Source: Atrichornis clamosus (taxonomy: Eukaryota; Chordata; Aves; Passeriformes; Menuridae). Taken from it: a DNA stretch of 64,000 nt. Made by a program: the position numbers and the translations under genes. Location: contig WBMZ01011546.1 of the NCBI GenBank assembly GCA_013400975.1, positions 40,203 to 104,202 of the forward strand, in the 5' to 3' direction. This document shows, one piece after another, positions 1 to 10,060 of the stretch (position 1 is the first letter of the stretch; each line of letters begins with the position of its first letter). The notes under the pieces are model-generated. The model saw only the letters and a list, made by a program, of their open reading frames with translations. It was not told the origin of the DNA and ran no database searches.

Positions 1-1644
1 TGTTCAGACTCAACAGCAATGCTTAGCGAAAGCACCTGGTACTCTGTGCAAAGGGCTCAAGTGACAATTGAATACCAGATCTGGAGATGTCAGTGTGCCC
101 CCAGAGAGCTCTGAAACACTGTCAGACTCTTTCCTAGGTGTAAGAAAGAGAACTGATGATGTTTCCTTCTCCTGTGTTGTTGAACTGCTAGTGAAGCTGG
201 TGGTTTGTCCCGAGGTCATGTTGCTCCTCCTGTTGGCCTCCCAGGTGGACATCCAGGGGACCTGGATATTCCCTGATGCCTGGGTACTCCATGCTGCCAC
301 CTGAACTGTCCCAGGAGTGCGGTGCTCTGCCCCTGGCTCCTGTGGCAGCCAGCCTTTGCTTGCCAGTGCCCCTCTTTGCGTGGGCAGTGAGTTGTAAGGG
401 CTGCTTCAGGAGAGTGGGTAGGCCTCAGAATGCTTCCTGCAGCCTTGCTGCTGAACAGGTTAGCAGAGAGCAAGGACAGCAGGAAGCAGAGGGTGTCAAG
501 CAAATAAGAATCAGCAGCCGTATAGATGAGTGCTGTATCAACACAAGGAACTGCATCCTCACTTAGTCAGCATTGTTGAAAGTACTTTTAAAAGAATTTT
601 AAAGGAGGAAAACTGCAGAAATTGCTTTAAGGGATCTCCCTTAGTGTGATATTTCTGGACTTAAGTACTCTTTCCAAAGAAGGCTGTGACAGTATTAAAA
701 AAAACCACTTTGATTTTAGCAGTAAGATAGTTACCTTTGTCTCTTAATTCATTCCAAAGACAGAATCTGCATTACTAACATTAATGTAATCAGACAGAAA
801 TAAACCTAGAAAAAGTAATAAGCATTCATTGGCAAGAGAAAATCCTGCAAAAATATGTTTTCCTTACCTCTGTTAAGTTTGTAGCTTTTCAAAGGAAAAA
901 TTGTAATGCAGAAACCTCCAGTAATCCCCCCAAAAGTGTCATGTACGTGTCAGCTGTGCCCTCCCTCTTCAAGTCTCCTTCATCTGGTAGTTCACTCTTC
1001 CCTGACTCTCCCTCACATTTCTTCATATGGATGGAGGAGCCAGCAACATTTCCACTATTCCACTTTTAGCAGCCATTTCCTCGTTTTTCTTCATAAGGAA
1101 GCACTTTTCTTACTCTGCACTCCCATTAAGAAAATGTACAAGCCTAATAGTTACAAAAAGAAAGTGACTAAAGCTATCCTAATGTTTTTATGGACTCATT
1201 AAAGGTCTTATTAATATTTCTCCATATTGGAAAAAATCTAATTTTTTACTTGTGACATAATCAAGAGCTGTATCTGAGTTTTCAGGGGTGAAGCATTTGC
1301 ATGTTAACCTTTCCTTCTGCTTTGAACAATCATTCATGTGAACTTGCTGAACTACAAATCAAACCAGGGCTTTTAAAGGAGGCTCTCCTCCTCCCAATGT
1401 GTGATGAACCCTCTCTTCACACTTTGAACTGCTTTTCTGCATAGGTGAGCTGGAACCAAGGTGACTTCTGGAGAAGTGATAGGCTAATGGCACTTTAGTC
1501 CCTCCATCCCTGGGCTCCCTGTGTCCTGGGGCTCTCCTGTGCTTTGCTGTTGGGGCCTCAGCTCTACCCACCAGGGATCTTTGGGGCTGATTTCCAGCAG
1601 CTGCTCCTTATTTGCTTGCTGCCCTTTGCCTCCTGCTTGCTTCA
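1..1644. other. Unique non-coding sequence, no gene seen
   Basis: The sequence is mixed, with an AT-rich middle (about 570-900) and a more GC-balanced start. All open frames are under about 120 codons, overlap each other on both strands and match no family I recognise. I see no tRNA-like box B, no interspersed repeat and no CpG cluster. It may be intergenic or intronic; nothing here decides which. Confidence 0.6.
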
Positions 1645-1944
1645 GGCACTGATCTCCCCTCTGCTGACCAGTGATAGGACCCAAGGGAACTTCAAGAAGC
1701 TGTGTCAGGGAAGGTTTAGGCTGGATATCAGGAAAAGGTTTTTTACCCAGAGTGTGGTTGGGCACTAGACCAGGCTGCCGAGGGAAGTGGTAACAGCACG
1801 AAGCCCAGCAGAGTTCAAGAGCTGTTTGGACAATACTCTCAGGCACATGGTGTGACTCCTGGGGATGTCCTGTGTGGGGCCAGGAGCTGGACTTCAGTGA
1901 CCCTTGAGAGTCCCTTCTGACTCAGGATATTCTATAGTTCTATG
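1645..1944 (+). mobile_element. CR1 LINE fragment (3' end, with end of ORF2)
   Basis: This is a 5'-truncated CR1 non-LTR retrotransposon copy. A plus-strand frame ending at about 1768 reads a run resembling the C-terminal tail of CR1 ORF2: SDRTQGN, then QGRFRLDIRKRFFT, then VVGH and a stop. It is followed by the CR1-type 3' UTR: an imperfect relative of the GGCTGCC-AGGGAAGTGGT segment, then a TGGACTT segment and the terminal ATTCTATAGTTCTATG. Ending in ATTCTATG-like octamers without a poly-A tail is characteristic of CR1. The 5' limit is approximate because the match fades above about 1650. The copy is diverged and cannot be active. I am confident about the family, not the subfamily. Confidence 0.88.
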
Positions 1945-3478
1945 CTCTTGGTGGCAAGAGCTAGAAAGGAGCTCTGGAATTAAACTGGGTTCTGAAGCAG
2001 TCCCAAGGTGCCCACATGTCAGGCCAGCACCTGGCACGCATCGGTGAGAGAGCCATGGGTGAGGATGCTGTATGCTCTACTGCTGAGATGAGGCTGGAAA
2101 TGATCCCCACAGCCTACCTCACATCCCAGCATTGGGAAGGGAGGTGAGTACCCACATGTTCCCTACCCAGGGGTGATAAGTGATAAGCAAACTTTTAATT
2201 GATTTGGTGACAACAGCTAGCAGCTAAAGAAAAGCAATAAAACTACAAAAGCATAAAAGCAGGGATATAGCGAGTGATTTACGGCACTCTGGATCTGCTC
2301 ACCACTTACTGGGGCTCAGCAGGAGCGGGTGATATCAATGTGTGAATGTTAACCACGGTGTTCCACAAAGCGCCCCAGCACTCCTGACAGCCGCGCGTGA
2401 GTTATTTCAAAAGCACATGGCATGTCTCTCCCATCCTGACGCATCTCTTAACAATGATACTTCATAAATCCCTGGTTTATAAATTCACTGCCAATGGAGG
2501 AAGAAAGTGTCAGTCTGTAATCTGTTGTCATGGAAATAGCTGGGAAGTTCTATGTGCAGAGATGCGTAACTGGGATGGGAAAATACAAGTGGGCCCATCT
2601 TGATTTTGCCTCTTGAATTCCTCTACTCTGGAAATAAAGGTAAAGTTTACATCAAAGCCTCAGGGAGTTGCGCTTTCTTTCTGGACAGATGCATTTCACT
2701 AGCCAAGAAAACTACAGCCAACTTAATCCCAGTAAATTTGCTGTAGTGCAGCACCACATTTTCTCTTGGATGCTGTTTCTTACCTGCCTTGTGCTTTCTG
2801 CCTGTGAACAAAATACCTGTTATAAAAGAATCACACACAAGATGAAAAGTGAGACAAGGACAAGCAAAAATAAAGTGAAAAATAAACATTAGAGGAGGTG
2901 AGTACAGAGAAGCAATATTCCATTTACGCTATTATGGAGGTTTTAATTTCCTGAAAACATTTTATATGCCAGGCAGGGACATGAGTGAATGGCAATCACA
3001 TTATCAGGCCTCTTATCAACCTTGATTTTGCTCAGCCTTACCTGAATGGATTATTTTTTCAATAGTTCAGTAACTAAATTAAAAAAGAAAAAAACCCCAC
3101 ACTTTCGTTCAGGATGACATATGATTGTTTTTTCATTATTTCTCAATTCAGGTGAATTTTAGAATAAAAACATCCTCTCAAAATAATGCATTGAAACAAT
3201 TTATTCTGAAACTGTCAAAGCAAAATATCAAGGAAGTATCAAAAATGTCTCACTCCTACATTTTTCTCCATTTATCCATATAATCTAGCACCAGTCAGTG
3301 TATAGTTCTCACTGGAAAGTGAATTTTTCATTTGTTCTACTTACTATTCATCAAAACAAATCCTGTCTCCTTCTATTGTAGTTATTTAATACTCACTGAG
3401 CTGCCGTTCTGCCGCTGCAGTGATAAATCCTTCATCCCTTTTATGGTGGCTCCGTAGGGGCTAGCAAGATGCAAAAAC
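1945..3478. other. Unique non-coding sequence, AT-rich towards the right
   Basis: No gene is supported. From about 2900 to 3420 the sequence is strongly AT-rich. Small open frames between 2397 and 2892 exist on both strands, do not resemble known proteins and show no paired splice sites that would join them. I see no repeat other than short A and T runs. Confidence 0.55.
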
Positions 3479-3504
3479 TTTTTTTTTTTTTTTTTTTTTT
3501 TTTT
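3479..3504. repeat. Poly-T tract (26 bp)
   Basis: This is an uninterrupted run of 26 T, or poly-A on the minus strand. Nothing upstream on the minus strand looks like a processed pseudogene or a SINE body, so it is treated as a simple homopolymer tract. Its length is likely to vary between individuals and to be hard to sequence. Confidence 0.9.
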
Positions 3505-4354
3505 GAGAAGCACTATGAGGTGAGTTTCTTGAGGCCTGCCAGGACATCCAGGCTGAGGTCACATAGGTGATGTTCACCTGAGAGTGCTGGTCAGTAGCAG
3601 CATGTCATGGTGTCACAGCGAGGACAGTCTGCCTCTCCTGGCACCCTGCAACAGCAGAGCTGGAGGACAGCATTTATGGCACTGCAGAGGATTTTGCAGC
3701 ACGGGACATGTGCAGGTGATGTCCCAGGTACTCTTCTGACTGAGGCATTGTGCCTTAGCCCACTGGTGACAGCATGGACATAGAAGGAACAAATTCCTGC
3801 CGATTTCAAGTTGCACCTCAAGCCTGGTCTTGTGAAAAGACGAGTTCTCAGTTCGTCGCACAGCACGGGCTGGGTTTCATCCTTATTGGGGGGATGAGCA
3901 TGCAGTGGGACCACTAGTCCCAAATGTGGCACTAAAGCTAAGTGGCCCTGCTAGATCTGATCATCTGGGAAGGGGGCAGTGAGACCCACGTGCCTTCAAC
4001 TCCCCTGATTGCCCAGGAATGTTTGGCACAGACATGAACCCAGGAGAACACCTTCCCTCCAGTTTCTGTTAAAACACTTCAGCTCTTCAATGGAAAGCTT
4101 TTACATTATATTGAAATCCACCTGGGTTTCTCTGCAGTCAGTACTTTTGTACAAGACTTAAGTAATCAACATATAATTTTCACCAACATTTCTTTTTCAC
4201 ACCGATTTCACCCTCTTGCCCAGTCATTGCTGTGCCATCACCAACTAACAGCCTAACTGATTGTGCCCCCTCCTGCCACGATTTATGTCTAGGAGCAAAT
4301 AGGGAAAGAGAACTGCTTTTGAAAAGCTGTCCTTGAAGTCCCGGTCCACAAGAG
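3505..4354. other. Unique non-coding sequence
   Basis: No exon or repeat is recognised. Overlapping minus-strand open frames of 82 and 113 codons (about 3591-3932) are cysteine-rich by chance composition and match no family I know. The frame choice is ambiguous because two frames are open over the same bases, which argues against either being real. Confidence 0.5.
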
Positions 4355-4386
4355 TTTTCTTTTTTCTTTTTTTTTTTTTTTTTTTT
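4355..4386. repeat. T-rich tract with 16-T core or longer
   Basis: TTTTC interruptions lead into a pure T run ending at 4386. This is a simple repeat on either strand, with no adjacent retroposed gene seen. Confidence 0.85.
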
Positions 4387-5006
4387 AAGAGGAGATCAGA
4401 AAAACATAAATTGCAGCATATCTTCAAAGTGTTTGAGGGTTGTTTGCCACATGACTCATATCGACTTTAATGGAAGTCACATGCTAAACTCCCATGCAAC
4501 ACTGGGAAAGTTTTAAAGTGCCACTGCTTTTCGCAAGAGCCCTGAATGAAAAGCTACTTTTGTTTTCCTACTTCACAGCACTGGCATTGTCTAAATCCCA
4601 GCCCTCCAGTAGTAACGGTGCCGGGACAGAGTGAGAAAAATCCAGCTGGGGAGCCAGCACTTCTGCCAAGCTTCCCTGACTCCTGCCTGCCATTTCTCCC
4701 CACCTGCTAGCACAGTAGGCAGGTGAAATCAATGCTGCATCAATGCCCAGAAAACCGTGCCAGAGCTCCCTGAAAAATAGAGACAGGCTGATGATAGGTC
4801 TGGCACTGAGGTATTTACAGTCCCTCTCCTGTTACTAGTGCCTGCCAGATACCTGCCCTCTGTTTTGCAGGGTTACATGTGTTTTCAGTGGTGCCTGTGT
4901 CTCCCCTGGTAGTTCCCAGTAAAGCTTCTTGTTATGGAGCCTTAAAGTCATTGTCATTACCTTGCCATCTTAAAATATAGCAATATAGCTACCATTGGGA
5001 AAGAAA
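4387..5006. other. Unique non-coding sequence
   Basis: No gene, RNA or interspersed repeat is recognised. Composition is balanced and open frames are short. Confidence 0.5.
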
Positions 5007-5060
5007 GGGGGGGGGGGGGGGTTGTTTTTGGGTTTGTTTTTTGTTTGGTTGGTTTTTGAG
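5007..5060 (+). repeat. G15 run followed by a T/G-rich tract
   Basis: Fifteen consecutive G (5007-5021) are followed by about 40 bases made almost only of T and G. The G run can supply three or more G blocks, and with the later GGG and GG groups could form a quadruplex on the plus strand. It is a simple-sequence feature and prone to length change. No element boundary is visible around it. Confidence 0.85.
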
Positions 5061-5559
5061 GAAAGAGCTCGCCTGGCAAGATGCAGTGTTCTTCCGTTTT
5101 AAACAAGAAAAGAGCAAAATCTCCTGCCCTTCCCCACCCTCCTCCCCTGGAACAGGTCATGTATTAGCCTGCTGTCAGGTCAAATGGCTGAGTGTGATTT
5201 AGAGGGATAAAAACCGTGTTAAAGCAAACTAAGAGCAGATTGTTCCAAGTGCACACATGGCTAATCCTTGCCTAGGACTAGGCAGCCTGGGCACTGCCGA
5301 TATGAGAATCTCTCCAGGTTTCTTTGAAGTATGGGCAAGTATATTAAAGTGGGAGGAAAGCACCGACTCCTTCAGGTGGTGATTTGTGTTTATTGGCTGT
5401 GATTTTTATGAGTTGGGGAAAGAGGTAGAAATGCCATCGTATGGTAATTGAAATGTACGGGGTTGGTGTAAGAGACCGTTTCACGATGAAGGGAAGGTGA
5501 CAGAGCCCTTTCAGAGGAATGTTTTTCAGTGTTCACTAATGTTGCTGCATGAAGGGTCC
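5061..5559. other. Unique non-coding sequence
   Basis: I see no gene or repeat. A 91-codon minus-strand open frame (5390-5665) crosses into the next block and matches nothing I recognise. Confidence 0.5.
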
Positions 5560-5950
5560 TGGTGCTAATGCTGCCTTTAATGGTGTGAGTGCAAAGCTGT
5601 GAATCATCCACCCGACGATTACAGCAATACATCCTCGGCCACTCAGAGCCGGGACCCTGCAGCATTTTAAAACACTTGCTTTAAAAAGCCTTTCAGTGCT
5701 GTGGGTCGGATGAGGGATCCGTACAGACAGTGCCGCGTGCTATATCTCCCCTGGATGGCTTCGTTTGCTTCCTTACCTTTTGGGGTGTTGCCTCATCGTA
5801 ATTAGGGAGGGAAGCAGAGGCCACGCTGAATAACAGCCGGCCGATAGCAGTTTCCTCTGTCTGCCATTGTCAAGCCACTTTCGCTAGTGAGTTATGCATG
5901 CCTTGAGCCGGGAAAGAAAAAACACATGGGGATGTAAATCTGGCAGTCAA
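5560..5950. other. Candidate conserved non-coding element
   Basis: This block keeps about 14 CpG dinucleotides in roughly 330 bases while the flanks are CpG-poor. It carries compact motifs of the kind found in enhancers: a TAATTAG homeodomain-type core near 5800, CCATTGT (SOX-type) at 5864-5870 and an ATGCAT core near 5895. It has no repeat similarity and no convincing reading frame. The call rests on composition and motif density only, since I cannot measure conservation. Confidence 0.28.
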
Positions 5951-8900
5951 GGATCCCAGTGAGGTTCCTCGGTGGTTTCAGCAAGCCATTTATGCAAGCA
6001 GGAGCTGCCGGAGCAGGTCCCAGCAATACACTTTCAGCATGACAGTGACAGCAGTGCTGCAGTGGCTTTCCATGCATATAGCTATTTTTCTTTCTGCTGG
6101 AAATGTTGCATAGATAGGATTGAGGATTTTGAATACTTTTCCAACAGCCCAGCTGGCATTATGTCTCTGCTTGATATCCAGAAATGCAGGACAGAGGGCC
6201 ACTGCCTGGCAAATAAATCATCTCTGTGGTGCACGTGCCATGAGGCCAGCATGGCTGGGATGTTTATCACACAGGCTCTCTCCTACCCTACAGATGGCCC
6301 GTACAGATGCAGTAAATCAGCCCCATCCTGACGTGCCCGATGCAGCACATCTGGGCAGCGCATGCTGGGAAACCCAGCCCAGAAGTGCTCCCTCCCCAGG
6401 GGCTGCATACAGGCAGCCCCCCACACGCTGCAGGCCTTCTTGGCCCAGCATTCAGTGTCACCCTGCAGGGAAGCTGAGAGGAGGCTGGAAATCTCTTCAT
6501 CTGTTTTATTTTCCAGAAAATGTTTCTTCAGCCATTTCTCTTCTCTTAAGAAAGCAGGAAAGTGAGCAAGGCACTGGCAAAATCTGGGAGCATCCCTGTG
6601 CTCTGCCCAGCCCCCACACTGCACCCCCCAGCCAGCACTGCAGGACCACCCATCCCCCCACTGCTTTCTCCTTCCTCACCACCCTAAAGTTTGGAAAGAA
6701 TGTTTAAAGGATAGAGTTTAAACGGCCCTGTGTGTAAGGAGGGCTGGCATGAAAGCTGTGCCATCTGTAGGCGTGTATCTCAAAATCAAGATGCAGGGGA
6801 AGGGGAGAGGGAGAGGCACTTCTCCACAATGGCAAATGCCAAGGCAAGAGCAGTGCACGAGGGGCAAAGGCTGGAGCTGAGGTGGGTGCGTACCTCCCCT
6901 GGGATCCCCTCTGCAGAGACACCTGAGGCAACCCCCTGAAGCCAGGCAAGGCACCTGTCAGCTTTCACCTCCACATGAAAGCACAGATTGCAGTAACCCT
7001 TTGAACTGGTGGGCCAATGAGCCCTTTGCTGCACCAGAATCCCAGACAGGGCATGAGGATGTCTCTTCAGTCCTATGCCCAAACCTTCTGAAGGTACAGC
7101 TCAATATGGTCAGCATTCGTTTGTATGATTGGTTCCTTTTTATTTCTTCCTGCACAAACTTTTCTGGGAAATAGTCTGCCTGACCTTGACAGCTGGCTGA
7201 AAAATTTGGTTGCATGGTGTCTTGGCACAACATGCAGAATTTGTCTAAAGCAGACTGTTTCATAGGAAACATTGACTATTGCCACCAAGATTTTGAGAGG
7301 GAAATGTTGAGCTGTTTGGAAAAACTACAACCATTTGTAGTCAATTGTCAGTCCTTTTGCTGTGCTAAAGCTTCCCACTACAAAGGGATTATTTTAAATA
7401 CTAGAATATGTAAAATATTTAGATAGTCAAAACAAAATCACCAGTGGTCTCCAAGGAAAATGGTTTCAAAGTTTCAAAGAATTCTATAGGTGATTTACAA
7501 TATTCATTTGTTTATTAGTTTTTAGAATTAAAATGTTATGTCAAAATTATGCTCAAATAAAAAACATCAGCATAGCAACCCAGGGAGATCAGACAAAATC
7601 AGATGTTGGGCTTCTCCTTTGTTCTTCAGTGTAGTTTTACAGCACTTGATTTTGGAGCATCCAGTGCATCACTGCATAATTGTGAGAAGAGCATGGTCAT
7701 AGGTGTGTGTGTGTATATGTTATCTCATCAGATTATAGCCAGATTTAGGAAGTGAGAGATATGCAAGGGACCTCAACTCAGCCAGGAGAAATGCAGGGAT
7801 ACTGTATTGCTCATTTTGTTGGAAAATTGGAAGAAATTAATGTATCGAGTAAGATAGTGCAAGTCCCATCTGCAAATAGATTATTATTAATGGAGAACCT
7901 GCTGCATGGACAACCTACTAAGGTCTTCTCCTGCTCAGAGGGGCCTAACCAATGAGTTAGGAAGGGCTTTGTTTTCTGGACTAATGAATATTAATGTCAC
8001 TAATGATAAATGGCTTTAGCAGAAAAGACTGAGCTCATCCTGGAGCACACAGGTCCCAATGGTTGGATTGCAGTCCTTGGTGATGGGCAGAATCCTCTCA
8101 GGTAGAAGGTGGATGTGAGGCTGGATTCCTAATAAATATTGTCTGCTCTCTGAGCTGAACTGGGAAGGAACAAGGAAATTTTGCAGGAAGTTCTGTGAAT
8201 CCAGCCTTTACTCCCTCAGCTTTTGTGATATGAACAAAAATCAGCATGTTTTAAATTGTTTTACTGAAATTGAAACTTACCTTTTCTTCTTTTTACTTTG
8301 ATGAAGGAAAACAAGTAAAAAGTGTTTTGGGTTGATCTGGCCCTATGTTTAGATTCTTCTTCAGATCATCTGATGAACCAAAATGCTGAATCAAAAAGTT
8401 AATCAAAAGTTCCTAATATAGCACTGCCCTAAGCCCACAGTGCTTGTCAACATCTTTCCCTTTAAAGATGCTAACTGGTTTCTTCTCCCACTTTAATCTG
8501 TTTTGCTGTCCAGATACAAACTGGGAATCTGTCATATCCAAGCCTACAGTTTGATAACCAGTTATTTCATTAACACTGAATAAATAGACAAAAAAAGTCA
8601 TTACTCTTCTGTTGGTCATACCTAGTATCCTCCAAGGAGGTATTTACATTTGAGAGAAGTTCATTGGCTTAGCTAGGATGTTTATTACTGTCCTTTGTAT
8701 AATAAAGCCATCAGTCAGGATGGAAAGGGGCAAGGGAGAAGGAAGAGCCAAACCATTTGAAGAGAATTTATGCCTACATAGTTTTATATTGCTTTTCTTT
8801 TATTTTTAAATGTTGATTGGAGTATGAGATCCAATAAGATATACGGCCCTGTAGCCATACACATGTGTTGTTATAATGCAGCCTTTCATTCAAAAAGGCT

Positions 8901-9796
8901 GGCAATGCTTAGGGTGGCAGATTTATTGTGTGTACTGCAGGTTAAGGATCATAGGTCATTTTGCAAATATCCTTTTCAGGTGTCTGTAAATTCCTGTAAA
9001 AACACACACAAAGTGCAAGAACACTCAGAAGAGTTATTTTTTTATTACCTTCCTGACTCAGAGCCCAAATGAAAACAAGACAAACATGTCCTTATTGGGA
9101 ACATGAGGAGCAAGTTAGCCTCTCAAGATGGGAGTCCTTTGCTATCTTAGATGGCTGTGGCATCTAAAGTTATCTCTTCCCTGCTTGTAGGCTTCTATTT
9201 CATCGCACAGGATGCCATAGCAGACCATAAACCTCCTCACTCATTAGCAAAGTCTGCTTTTAACTCCTGCTCACACCATGTACCTTCACCAAGGGGTAGC
9301 ATAACTGGCCCGACTACCTTTCAAAAGGCCGCCCTGACCCCACTTCTCACACATACAGTGCTTAATGGGAGCCTTAACTGTATCCAGCCTGAATTTCAAA
9401 TTATTTTTGATCACTTATGCAGATATCAAGCAGTAGCTAATGTGGGGCCAGGCTTGCAGGGCTGGCCATGAGCATCATTCTCAGGAGGGCTGCCAACCCC
9501 TGTGCAGAGGGGTCTCCCACCTCCCCGGGGTGGCCTGGCCACAGGGCAGCACCACCTGCCCTCCAGCACCTGCAGGGTCCCTGCTCAGAGAGCTTTCCTG
9601 GTGCTGTCCTAAGCTGCCCTGCTGCCTTGCCAGCCCTGGCAATGATGGGTGCTCATGGTGGTCCCTGCTGCCCTCTGATGCCACCAACTCAGGCCCAAAG
9701 GTGCTGCAATAAGTCATACGCTACCCCCTTTCCTGAGGAAGCAAAGACTCAGAACCACACGAAGGGATTTTATGGGCTCCCCTGCTGCAGCTGGGC
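5951..9796. other. Unique non-coding sequence, no gene seen
   Basis: This is a GC-richer stretch (about 6200-7080) followed by AT-rich sequence (7080-9100). A 195-codon plus-strand frame over 6120-6707 opens at a TTG rather than an ATG and overlaps open frames on other frames and strands, so it is not taken as coding. Short G/T dinucleotide runs occur near 7704. No interspersed repeat is recognised. Confidence 0.5.
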
Positions 9797-10060
9797 AACT
9801 CCCACTGGAATTCCCATTGCAATTCCCTTTGCAATTCTCAGTGTGATTTCCAATGCAATTCCCAGTACATTTCCGAGTTCAGTTTCTAGTGTGATGCCCA
9901 CTGCAATTCACTTTGCAACTCCCAGCGCAATACACTTTGTGATTCCTGTTGCAATTCCCAGTGCAATTTCCATTCTGATTCCCACTGCAATTCCCCTTGC
10001 ATTTCCCAGTGCATTTCTCACTGTGATTCCTTTCGCAATTCCCACTGCAATCCCCAGCAG
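9797..10060 (+). repeat. Minisatellite: 22 copies of a 12-bp unit
   Basis: The block divides exactly into 22 consecutive 12-bp units with no insertion or deletion. The majority unit is AATTCCCAGTGC. Divergence is by substitution only. A second level is visible: units that end in T are each followed by a unit starting GAT, at units 4/5, 8/9, 12/13, 15/16 and 19/20. Four 12-mers therefore form a 48-bp higher-order repeat, with one 36-bp step. Because the unit is a multiple of three, the array reads as tetrapeptides of the type A-I-P-S/T in one plus-strand frame (9468-10181, 237 codons). That open frame is most simply a by-product of the array. No family name is assigned. Confidence 0.93.

Noticed and set aside
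6120..6707. 195-codon plus-strand open frame
   Set aside because: It opens at TTG, lies in a GC-richer block with fewer stops, overlaps open frames in other frames on both strands, and shows no domain.
7073..7430. Overlapping 70-104-codon frames on both strands with cysteine-rich translations
   Set aside because: The frame is ambiguous, no cysteine spacing of a known domain was found, and there are no splice partners.
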